A stretch of DNA of 64,000 bases from Rhodococcus_G sp042879035 (lineage in GTDB: Bacteria; Actinomycetota; Actinomycetes; Mycobacteriales; Mycobacteriaceae): positions 116,922-180,921 of the forward strand of contig NZ_JBIAOU010000010.1 of the NCBI RefSeq assembly GCF_042879035.1, in the 5' to 3' direction. Below the pieces are notes generated by a model, which saw only the letters and a program-made list of their open reading frames with translations, was not told where the DNA came from and searched no databases. Of this stretch, positions 25,336-33,052 are shown piece by piece. The stretch's first letter is position 1. Each line of letters starts with the position of its first letter. The position numbers and the translations under genes were made by a program.

Positions 25336-26553
25336 ATGACCAAGGCAATGAACGGAATCAAGGTGGTGGAGGTCGCGCTGTACGCGTTCGTCCCCTCCGC
25401 CGCGGCCATCCTGTCCGACTGGGGCGCCCGGGTGATCAAGGTCGAGCACGCGTCGTTCGGCGACCCGATGCGCACGACCGCGGCATGGGGCGTGCCAGGC
25501 CAGGTCGACGGCATGTCCGGTCTGTGGGAGGTCTCGAACCGCGGAAAGCGGGGTGTCGCCATTGATCTCGCGCACCCCGACGGACACGAACTGCTCATGA
25601 AGATGATCGACGACGCCGACGTGTTCATGACGAACTTCCTGCCCGACGCCCGGCAGAAGCTCGGCATCGACGTCGAGCACATCACCGCCCGGAACCCCCG
25701 CATCGTCTACGCACGCGGCACCGCTCAGGGTCCCGAGGGCCCCGAGAGCGACAAGGGCGGATTCGACGGCATCACCTACTGGGCACGTTCGGGTGCCGCC
25801 GGCTCGATCGCACCCGACGACCTCGACTGGCCCGCGAACATGCCCGGACCGGGGTTCGGCGACGTCCAGAGCGGCATGGCCCTGGCCGGCGGCATCGCGG
25901 CGGGCCTGTTGCACCGCGAACGCACCGGGGAGGGCACCGTCGTGGACGCGTCCCTCCTCTCGGTCGGCGCATGGGCGATGCAGCCGACCATCGTCGGCGC
26001 TCAGCTGATCGGCGAGCTCGAACTGCCTTATCCGAACCGCGACGCGCCGGTCAACCCGGTGTCGAACATCTACCGCACCAGCGACGATCGGTACATCCAT
26101 CTCGCGTTGCTGCAGAGCGACAAGTACTGGCCCGGCCTGTGCGAGGCGATCGAACGCACGGACCTGGTGGACGATTCGCGGTTCGCGACGTTCGACGCCC
26201 GGGCGGAGAACTCACGCGAGTGCGCTGCCGAACTGACCGCGACGTTCGAGAAGCGACCCCTCGCCGAATGGGTCGACATCCTCGGCAAGCAGGAGGGTCA
26301 GTGGGACGTCTTCCGCCGGCCCGGTGACGTGGTCACCGATCCACAGGCCGTCGAGAACGGTTACGTGCATCCCGTCGACTACCCGAATGGCCGGTCGCTG
26401 AACCTGGTCACCGCGCCGGTCCAGTTCGACCGCGAGGCTCCGGCCCTCACCCCCGCTCCGGCGCACGGGGAGCACACGGAGGAGGTTCTCCTCGAACACG
26501 GCCTGAGCTGGGAGGAGATCATCGCGCTGAAGGTCTCCGGCGCCGTCAAGTGA
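25336..26553 (+). CDS. CaiB/BaiF-family CoA transferase
   Basis: 405-residue class III CoA transferase, which moves CoA from one acid thioester to another through an aspartyl-CoA anhydride. It has GIKVVEVALYAFVPSAAAIL, VIKVEHASFGDPMR (CoA site), NRGKRGVAIDL, and the catalytic Asp in GFGDVQSGMALAGG near residue 177. It is full length for the family. With the preceding SDR it forms a two-gene operon under element copy 3. It could activate the acid substrate of this branch by recycling CoA from a downstream product. Confidence 0.9.
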   Translation: MTKAMNGIKVVEVALYAFVPSAAAILSDWGARVIKVEHASFGDPMRTTAAWGVPGQVDGMSGLWEVSNRGKRGVAIDLAHPDGHELLMKMIDDADVFMTNFLPDARQKLGIDVEHITARNPRIVYARGTAQGPEGPESDKGGFDGITYWARSGAAGSIAPDDLDWPANMPGPGFGDVQSGMALAGGIAAGLLHRERTGEGTVVDASLLSVGAWAMQPTIVGAQLIGELELPYPNRDAPVNPVSNIYRTSDDRYIHLALLQSDKYWPGLCEAIERTDLVDDSRFATFDARAENSRECAAELTATFEKRPLAEWVDILGKQEGQWDVFRRPGDVVTDPQAVENGYVHPVDYPNGRSLNLVTAPVQFDREAPALTPAPAHGEHTEEVLLEHGLSWEEIIALKVSGAVK

Positions 26554-26657
26554 GGCACTGACCTCGTCTTCCGCCGCGGCGCGCCGGCCGGAGTCCGACA
26601 TGTCCGCACGCGGTAGTGACTGAAATCTCAACAACCCTTCCACTGTGACCTAAATCC

Positions 26658-26679
26658 CTCTAATATTCGAATATTAGAG
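26658..26679. promoter_or_regulatory. 22-bp perfect palindrome, candidate operator
   Basis: CTCTAATATTC followed directly by its exact reverse complement: an AT-rich perfect palindrome in otherwise GC-rich DNA. It lies 70 bp upstream of the amidohydrolase start at 26750 in the 196-bp gap after the CoA transferase. Its size fits a TetR- or GntR-type dimer operator. It probably controls the operon 26750-35749. Confidence 0.6.
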
Positions 26680-26749
26680 CTTCCGCCCGCGAGGCCCTCC
26701 CGCCCCAGGCGTGACCCGTCCACCACCGCCCCTCGCTTCAGGAGGAAAC

Positions 26750-27925
26750 GTGTACGACCTTCGAGACATCAAGATCATCGACACCGACACCCACGTCGTG
26801 GAACCGCCGGACCTGTGGACCTCCCGGGTGTCGACCAAGAAGTGGGGCGACCTCGTCCCCCACGTCCGCTGGGACGACGAGCGCGGTGACGAGGCCTGGT
26901 TCGTGTCGGGCACTCGCATGAGCGCCGTCGGTTCCCCCGCGATGGCCGGCTGGCACGAGTACCCGCCGAACTGCCCGCCCCGATTCACCGACACCGACCC
27001 CCGGTCCTGGGATCCGGCCAAGCGCCTGACCCTCATGGACGAGTACGGCATCCACGCCCAGGTCCTGTACCCGAACGTCGCCGTCTTCAGTTCGAAGACG
27101 CTGCAGTCCAACGGCGACAACGAACTTCAGATCGCCTGCGTCAGGGCGTACAACGACTACCTCACCGAGTGGGCCGACTTCGCACCCGGGCGCTACATCC
27201 CCGTCGGCATCCTGCCCTTCTGGGACATGGAGGCCACCCTCGCCGAGGTCGAGCGCGTCGCCGCCGCCGGACACAAGGGGCTGGTCTTCACCCAGAACCC
27301 CGCGGCGTTCGGTCTCCCGATGCTCACGGACCCGTACTGGGACCGCCTGTGGGCGTCCGCGCAGGAGAAGAAGCTGCCGATCAACTTCCACATCGCTTCC
27401 GGCGAGGTCGATCTCAGCGGCTTCGGCCACGAGAGCAACGGCGTCGCCGCGAACTACGCGATGATGGGCATCTCCTTCTTCATGGACAACGCACGGACCC
27501 TGTCGCAGCTCATCTTCGGCGGAATCTGCGACCGGTTCCCCGACCTGAAGTTCGTGTCGGTCGAGTCCGGGATCGGGTGGATGCCGTTCGCGCTCGAGGG
27601 CATGGACTGGCAGTGGCGCAACAGCGGGGTGCACAGGGAGCACCCGAACTACGAACTGCTGCCGAGCGAGTACTTCAAGCGGCAGATCTACGGCTGCTTC
27701 TGGTTCGAGCAGGCCTCCGCCCTCAGCGCAATCGACCAGATCGGCGCGGACAACGTCCTGTACGAGACCGACTACCCGCACCCGACGTCGATGTCCCCGG
27801 GACCCGCGTCGGATGCGCAACGACCCGACGACTACCTCCGCAGGAATTTCGGGCATCTTCGTGAGGGGGATGCCCGGAAGATCCTGCACGACAATGCCGC
27901 CAAGCTCTACAACCTGGACGTCTGA
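26750..27925 (+). CDS. Amidohydrolase-2 family metal-dependent hydrolase/decarboxylase
   Basis: 391-residue TIM-barrel amidohydrolase of the ACMSD-related amidohydrolase-2 family. It has IIDTDTHVVEPPDLW at the N-terminus (metal-site His), INFHIASGE in the middle, and YETDYPHPTSMSPG near residue 340 with the Asp/His pair. Members hydrolyse or decarboxylate small ring or keto-acid compounds, and in actinobacteria they often sit beside ACAD and P450 genes. GTG at 26750 follows AGGAGG at good spacing; the GTG at 26711 lacks one. First gene of the operon running to the LLM gene at 34844. Confidence 0.87.
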   Translation: MYDLRDIKIIDTDTHVVEPPDLWTSRVSTKKWGDLVPHVRWDDERGDEAWFVSGTRMSAVGSPAMAGWHEYPPNCPPRFTDTDPRSWDPAKRLTLMDEYGIHAQVLYPNVAVFSSKTLQSNGDNELQIACVRAYNDYLTEWADFAPGRYIPVGILPFWDMEATLAEVERVAAAGHKGLVFTQNPAAFGLPMLTDPYWDRLWASAQEKKLPINFHIASGEVDLSGFGHESNGVAANYAMMGISFFMDNARTLSQLIFGGICDRFPDLKFVSVESGIGWMPFALEGMDWQWRNSGVHREHPNYELLPSEYFKRQIYGCFWFEQASALSAIDQIGADNVLYETDYPHPTSMSPGPASDAQRPDDYLRRNFGHLREGDARKILHDNAAKLYNLDV

Positions 27926-27965
27926 GCGGCCGCGCCCGCCGCTCCACCAGCCCTACGGAGGAACG

Positions 27966-29210
27966 ATGCCACTTTCCGCGTTCGAATCCGAGGCACGCGA
28001 GTGGGTTCTCGCCACCGCGGCCCGGCTCGGGTTCGACAGGGTCGACGACCCCTACGATGTCGCGGTCTTCCACGACATGGACTTCGACGAGGAGAGGAGC
28101 CTCCTCGACCAGCACCGGACATGGCAACGCGCAAAGTTCGACGCCGGCTATGCGGCGCTGGACTGGCCGGTCGAGGTCGGCGGGCGCGGAGTGGACTCGA
28201 CGTTCGCGGAGACGTTCACCCGGATCGAGAACGAGCACTGCCCGCTTCGGCCCCACGAACTCTTCTCCGTGACCAGGCATCTCGTGGCCCCGACGATCCA
28301 CCTGCTGGGCACCGCGGACCAGAGGGAGCGCTTCCTGCCCCCGATGCTGCGCGGAGACCTTCTCGCCTGCCAGCTGTTCTCCGAACCGGACGCCGGTTCC
28401 GACCTCGCCAACGTGTCGACCCGCGCCGTCCGTGACGGCGACGACTGGGTGGTCACGGGGCAGAAGGTGTGGACATCGGGAGCCCAGTTCGCCGGGTGGG
28501 GTGAGCTGATCGCTCGCACCGATCCGGACCAGCCGAAACACGCGGGCCTCACGGCGTTCCTGGTTCCGCTCGACGCTCCCGGGGTCACGATCCGTCCGAT
28601 CCGTCAGATGTCCGGCGGCACCAGTTTCAACGAGGTGTTCCTCGACGAGGTCCGCATCCCCGACCGCCTCCGCCTCGGCGAGGTCGGCAAGGGATGGGGT
28701 GTCGCTCTGACGACGCTCGCCTTCGAGCGCGAAGGGGGATCGGACAGCAGCAGCATCGGTGGTCAGTTCTCCCAACTGATCAGCACCGCAATCGAACTCG
28801 GCCGCGACACCGATCCACGGGTGCGGGACCTGATGGCCCGGGTGTACCTGCGGCAGAAACTTGCCCGGGTCGACACGCTGCTCGATCGGCAGTCCCGCGA
28901 GGGTGGCGCGGCGCCGAGTGCGGTCGGGTCGATCCGCAAGGTTCAGTGGGTGGACAAGCTCACGGCGGTGTCGGCGGCGGCGCGGGCGATCCTGGGCCGC
29001 GACCTGGTCGCCGACACGGGTGTCCCGGGGACATTCACGTGGAACGCCCACGTCCTGGGTGCGCCCGGTTACAGCATCGCCGGGGGTACCGACCAGATCC
29101 AGCGCAACATCATCGCCGAGCGGGTCCTCGGCCTGCCGCCCGAGCCCCGCTCGGATCGCGGCCTCACCTGGCGCGAGGCACGCGCCGCCCACCCCGCACC
29201 ACAGCGGTGA
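27966..29210 (+). CDS. Acyl-CoA dehydrogenase, probable large subunit of a heteromeric pair
   Basis: 414-residue ACAD: FSEPDAGSDLANV and WTSGAQFAGW segments and IRPIRQMSGGTSFNEVF. Near the C-terminus it has SIAGGTDQIQRNII, with Gly where single-subunit ACADs have the catalytic Glu. This matches the gene at 1279, and the small-subunit-like partner is at 30696. The partner is separated from it by SBP-3 and a small gene, unlike the directly overlapping pair at 1279/2418. ATG at 27966 follows GGAGGAACG. Confidence 0.88.
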   Translation: MPLSAFESEAREWVLATAARLGFDRVDDPYDVAVFHDMDFDEERSLLDQHRTWQRAKFDAGYAALDWPVEVGGRGVDSTFAETFTRIENEHCPLRPHELFSVTRHLVAPTIHLLGTADQRERFLPPMLRGDLLACQLFSEPDAGSDLANVSTRAVRDGDDWVVTGQKVWTSGAQFAGWGELIARTDPDQPKHAGLTAFLVPLDAPGVTIRPIRQMSGGTSFNEVFLDEVRIPDRLRLGEVGKGWGVALTTLAFEREGGSDSSSIGGQFSQLISTAIELGRDTDPRVRDLMARVYLRQKLARVDTLLDRQSREGGAAPSAVGSIRKVQWVDKLTAVSAAARAILGRDLVADTGVPGTFTWNAHVLGAPGYSIAGGTDQIQRNIIAERVLGLPPEPRSDRGLTWREARAAHPAPQR

Positions 29211-29246
29211 CCACATCCCCCAGCAGATTCCGGAAAGGCCCCCTCG

Positions 29247-30308
29247 ATGAGAATCACGAACTTCCGGCGCGTTCTGGCCGGCCTCGGCGTTGCCGCAGTC
29301 ACGTTCGCCGCCGCCGCGTGCGGCTCCGGCGACACGGTCGACGTCTCGGCCGACGACCTCGGCCCCAGCGGCGACTCCTCGTGGCAGGCGGTGATCGACA
29401 AGGCCAAGGAGGAAGGCTCGGTCACCTACTACTCCGGTCAGGCGACCGACAACCTCCAGACCGCTGCGTCCGCCTTCGAATCCGCGTACGGCATCAAGGT
29501 CGACATCGTGCGCGACAACGACGCGAACCTGCAGACCAAGCTGGCCGCCGAGGAGGCGACCGGGAACCAGGTGGCGGACGTCGTGGCGTCGGCCGCGAAG
29601 CCGTGGGTCGCCGAGCGTCTGGCCCAGAACTACTACGTACCCGTCACCGGCCCGGCGTTCTCGGCTCCCGAATTCGACGCCGACAAGTTCCTCCGGGACG
29701 GCACCATCTTCACCTCGTCCGCGGCCGTGCTCACCTACGGGTGGAACACCGACCGCGTTCCGGACGGTCTGTCCGGGTACGAGGACCTGCTCGCCCCCGA
29801 ACTCGCGGGCGGCAAGATCGGTGTGATCCTGCCCATCTCGGCCGCTATCGTCGACTTCTACGACTACCTGAACGAGACGGTTGCCCCGGACTACGTTGCG
29901 AAGCTCGCCGCGCAGAAGCCACGCACCTACACGGGGGCGCAGGCGATCGCGCAGGCGCTCACGTCCGGCGAGATCGCCGCTGCCGCATACACACTCCCCC
30001 TGACCACCGAGAAGGAGAAGGGTGCGCCCGTCGACTTCGGGCTGGCGTCGCCGGTGTTCGGTGCCCCGTTCCTCACCGGGGTCACGGCAAAGGCCCCGCA
30101 CCCCAACGCCGCCCAGCTGTTCTCCAACTTCCTCGTCACGAAGGCCGGCCAGACCGCGATCGCCAATCGCGCCGGGGCGGTGCTTCCGGACATCGAGACG
30201 GCGACCACGTCCGCGGACAACATCTGGACCAGCAGCCGCACCGTCACCGCGGACGACACCGTCGCCTTCCGCAGCCAGTTCGAGCAGATGTTCGGTTCGA
30301 GCCAGTAG
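29247..30308 (+). CDS. Extracellular solute-binding lipoprotein, ferric/organic-anion ABC type (SBP-3)
   Basis: 353-residue lipoprotein with a signal ending AAAACGSG (lipidated Cys near residue 26) and a mature domain like SBP-1 and SBP-2: SSWQAVIDKAKEEG, VTYYSGQAT, YGWNTDRVP, QAIAQALTSGE, NAAQLFSNFLV. It lies in the same operon as the ABC ATPase (31886) and permease (33049), so it is the cognate receptor. SBP-1 and SBP-2 probably plug into the same transporter with different ligands. Confidence 0.9.
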   Translation: MRITNFRRVLAGLGVAAVTFAAAACGSGDTVDVSADDLGPSGDSSWQAVIDKAKEEGSVTYYSGQATDNLQTAASAFESAYGIKVDIVRDNDANLQTKLAAEEATGNQVADVVASAAKPWVAERLAQNYYVPVTGPAFSAPEFDADKFLRDGTIFTSSAAVLTYGWNTDRVPDGLSGYEDLLAPELAGGKIGVILPISAAIVDFYDYLNETVAPDYVAKLAAQKPRTYTGAQAIAQALTSGEIAAAAYTLPLTTEKEKGAPVDFGLASPVFGAPFLTGVTAKAPHPNAAQLFSNFLVTKAGQTAIANRAGAVLPDIETATTSADNIWTSSRTVTADDTVAFRSQFEQMFGSSQ

Positions 30309-30361
30309 CCAACACGCACCAGGCCGGCCCCGACAGGACCGGCATCGGAAAGGAATACCCC

Positions 30362-30658
30362 ATGAAGGTCGGCGAACGTCTGAAGAGTTCGGTGTCCGAC
30401 GCCGAAGTGATCGTCGTCAAGATCGGAGACAGCGACGGCCCGCTCCTCTGCGGAGGCGCACCGATGTCCGTGGCCGGCGCGGTGACCGACACCGCACCAC
30501 CGCGGAATCCGGCAGGCGGGACACCGCTGGTCATCGGCAAGCGGTACTCCGGAGCGGGCGTCGAGGTGCTCTGCGTGACACCCGGGCTCGGTCCGCTCAC
30601 CGTCGACGGCGTGAACCTCGAGTTGACCGCGCCGCGACCGCTCCCCTCCTCGGACTGA
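30362..30658 (+). CDS. Small protein of unknown function (98 aa)
   Basis: I do not recognise a named family. The protein is short and beta-rich: MKVGERLKSSVSDAEVIVVKI, then a GPLLCGGAPM motif with one Cys, a Pro/Gly loop, LVIGKRYSGAGVEVLCVTPG with a second Cys, and TVDGVNLELTAP. It could be a small barrel or a subunit of a neighbouring enzyme. It sits between SBP-3 and an ACAD-like gene (37-bp gap), in a genuine operon with a good RBS (GGAAAGGA). LvaB, a small partner of the LvaA kinase, is one precedent for a small accessory protein in such clusters, but I cannot show homology. Confidence 0.7.
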   Translation: MKVGERLKSSVSDAEVIVVKIGDSDGPLLCGGAPMSVAGAVTDTAPPRNPAGGTPLVIGKRYSGAGVEVLCVTPGLGPLTVDGVNLELTAPRPLPSSD

Positions 30659-30695
30659 CCTCCGGCAGCGCGACCATCGCAGAAAGGGCTGCACC

Positions 30696-31850
30696 ATGAT
30701 TCTCGGCACGACACCCGCCGACCGCGCCGACCGCGCGATGCTCGTCTCGACGGTCGAGGCGGCCGTCGACCGGATCGATCCCGCCGACGGACGATCCGAG
30801 CGAGTCGACCGTGACGGACCGTTCGATCGGGACCTGTGGGCACTACTGTCCGGGGAGGTCGGCATCGGCGCCCTCGCCGTTCCCGAGGACCGAGGCGGAC
30901 TCGGAGCCTCCTTTGCCGACGTCGCGGCCGTGCTCGCCGTCCTGGGAGCCGAACTGTCGCGGGTGCCGTACCTCTCCGCGGTGGTCGCCACGGCCGCCCT
31001 CACGGACGCCCCCGCGTCCGCGGTGGCCGACGACCACCTCGGGCGGATCGCCGCGGGCCGGACGATCGTCACGACCGTGGTGCCGACCGCGGACACCGAC
31101 GTCGACTTCCGCGCCGACGGGACGGGAGACACCGTCGTGCTCACCGGCACCGCGTCGTTCGTCGTCGACGCGCTCGGCGCCGACGTCGTGCTCGTGTTCG
31201 CGTCGTCCCCGAACGGGGTGACCGGCCTGTACGCGGTTGCCGCCGAGGCACTGTCGCGTGCACCGATGCCGACGACCGACGCCACCAGAGGGTTGTCGAC
31301 GGTCACCGCGGACCGCGCACCGGCGGTCCTGGTGGACCCGAACGCGTCGATCAGTCGGCTCCGGGACCGTGCGCTCGTCGCGCTGGCCTGCGACAGCCTC
31401 GGCGTCGCCCGACGCACCCTCGACGATGCGGTCGGCTACGCCGGCAGCCGCGTCCAGTTCGGCCGTGCGGTCGGTGGATTCCAGGCCGTCAAGCACCGGT
31501 TGGCGGAAGCCGCCGTCGCACTCGAGCTCGCGGAAACTGCTGTAGCCCATGCTGTCTGGGCTGTCGAGGCGGGAAGCGACCACGATCTGGCCGAGGCCGC
31601 AGCCATCGCCGCGATAGTGTGCGGCGAGGCCGCGTCGCGGACCACCGCCGACAACGTCCAGGTGCACGGTGGGATCGGGTTCACCTGGGAGCACACCGCT
31701 CACCGCTACTATCGCCGGGCCCTGACCAACGCGGTGCTCTGGGGCAGTGGCGACGACCATGCTCAGCGCCTCTACGAACTGACCGCCGACGGCCAGGCGC
31801 GGGTGGACCCGGACACCGTCCCGCGCCCCGCGGTCGCCCTCTCGTCGTAA
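30696..31850 (+). CDS. Acyl-CoA dehydrogenase, probable small subunit
   Basis: 384-residue ACAD-like protein. It has EVGIGALAVPEDRGGLGASF at the N-terminal helical part, a reduced middle domain without the SEP-GSD loop, FGRAVGGFQAVKHRLAEA, and VHGGIGFTWEHTAHRYYRRA near the C-terminus. It lacks the EGT catalytic motif and resembles small FadE subunits. The probable partner is the large subunit at 27966. The pair mirrors 1279/2418. Confidence 0.85.
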   Translation: MILGTTPADRADRAMLVSTVEAAVDRIDPADGRSERVDRDGPFDRDLWALLSGEVGIGALAVPEDRGGLGASFADVAAVLAVLGAELSRVPYLSAVVATAALTDAPASAVADDHLGRIAAGRTIVTTVVPTADTDVDFRADGTGDTVVLTGTASFVVDALGADVVLVFASSPNGVTGLYAVAAEALSRAPMPTTDATRGLSTVTADRAPAVLVDPNASISRLRDRALVALACDSLGVARRTLDDAVGYAGSRVQFGRAVGGFQAVKHRLAEAAVALELAETAVAHAVWAVEAGSDHDLAEAAAIAAIVCGEAASRTTADNVQVHGGIGFTWEHTAHRYYRRALTNAVLWGSGDDHAQRLYELTADGQARVDPDTVPRPAVALSS

Positions 31851-31885
31851 CACCCCGACCCAGCCCGGTCAGAAAGCGAGTTCCC

Positions 31886-33052
31886 GTGTCCCACGTATCC
31901 GTTCGTCAGCTCCTCAAGAACTTCGACGGCAAGCCGCCCACCGTCGCCGTGGACCATCTCGACCTCGAGATCGAGGACGGCGAGTTCCTCGTCCTGCTCG
32001 GCCCGAGCGGCTGCGGCAAGACCACCACCCTGCGGTGCCTCGCCGGCCTCGAACAGCCCGTCGGCGGCACCATCACCCTGGGCGACCAGGTGGTGTTCGA
32101 CGCCGATCGCGGCGTGAACCTGACTCCGGACAAGCGGTTCATCGGCATGGTGTTCCAGTCCTACGCACTGTGGCCTCACATGTCGGTGCGCAAGAACATC
32201 GCCTATCCGTTGAAGTCCCGCAGGATGCAGGACGAACTGCGCGGTGGTCGCGTCGAGGAGACCGCTGCGCTGGTCGACTGCGAGCGCCTGCTCGACCGGC
32301 TTCCGGCCGAGCTCTCCGGCGGACAGCAGCAGCGCGTCGCCCTCGCCCGCGGGCTGGTCGCCCGGCCGGACCTGGTGCTGTTCGACGAACCGCTGAGCAA
32401 CCTCGACGCCCGGCTGCGCGACCAGGTTCGCGCCGAGCTGCACGATCTGCACCAGCGCACCCCGTTCACCGCCGTCTTCGTCACCCACGACCAGAGCGAG
32501 GCGCTCGCCCTCGGCACCCGCATGGCGATCATGAGATCGGGCCGCATCGTGCAGATCGGCACTCCCCGTGAGGTGTTCGAGGAGCCCGGTGACGAGTACG
32601 TCGCCGGCTTCACCGGGATGTCCAACCGGTTGCCGTGCGAGTACGTCGACGGCCGCTGGTACGCGAACGGCACCGAACTCATCGGGGCCGAACCTCGGGC
32701 GGCCGCCGGCACCCGCGACTTCGTCCTGAGGGTCCGGCCGGAGAAGGTGCGTCTGGTCTCCGACGCCCACGATCTGCGGGCCGGCGAGGCGGGCATCGCG
32801 GTGCATGTCGACGACGTCGAGTTCGGCGGCCTGCACCTCGACGTCATGCTGTCGGCGGCCGCACCCGACGCGAGACGCCGGGAGTTGCACGCGCGCGTGT
32901 CCACGTTCGACTCGTCCCGTGCTCCCCGCGCGATCGATCGCGGCGCGCGGATGGTGCTCGCGTTCGACCCGGTCGACGGCCGGATGTTCGACGGCGAGGG
33001 CAAGGCACTGTCGACCGACAAGTCCCGTGAACTGACTGCGCTGGTGGGGTGA
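31886..33052 (+). CDS. ABC transporter ATP-binding protein (Fbp/Pot type, TOBE domain)
   Basis: 388-residue importer ATPase. Walker A is GPSGCGKTTT near residue 40, Q-loop FQSYALWPHM, signature LSGGQQQR, Walker B LVLFDEP, D-loop SNLDA, and H-loop THD. The C-terminal regulatory part after about residue 240 is a TOBE-like beta domain, typical of ferric, polyamine and organic-anion importers. GTG at 31886 is chosen because it begins the conserved strand SVRQLLKNF. It overlaps the permease start by 4 bp (GTGA). It is the only ABC ATPase in the window, although there are three binding proteins. Confidence 0.92.
   Translation: MSHVSVRQLLKNFDGKPPTVAVDHLDLEIEDGEFLVLLGPSGCGKTTTLRCLAGLEQPVGGTITLGDQVVFDADRGVNLTPDKRFIGMVFQSYALWPHMSVRKNIAYPLKSRRMQDELRGGRVEETAALVDCERLLDRLPAELSGGQQQRVALARGLVARPDLVLFDEPLSNLDARLRDQVRAELHDLHQRTPFTAVFVTHDQSEALALGTRMAIMRSGRIVQIGTPREVFEEPGDEYVAGFTGMSNRLPCEYVDGRWYANGTELIGAEPRAAAGTRDFVLRVRPEKVRLVSDAHDLRAGEAGIAVHVDDVEFGGLHLDVMLSAAAPDARRRELHARVSTFDSSRAPRAIDRGARMVLAFDPVDGRMFDGEGKALSTDKSRELTALVG

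Noticed and set aside
27723..30101. Very long open frame on the minus strand opposite amidohydrolase, ACAD and SBP-3 genes
   Set aside because: Composition is that of a third-position GC shadow; it has no domain pattern, and the plus-strand genes have clear motifs and RBSs.
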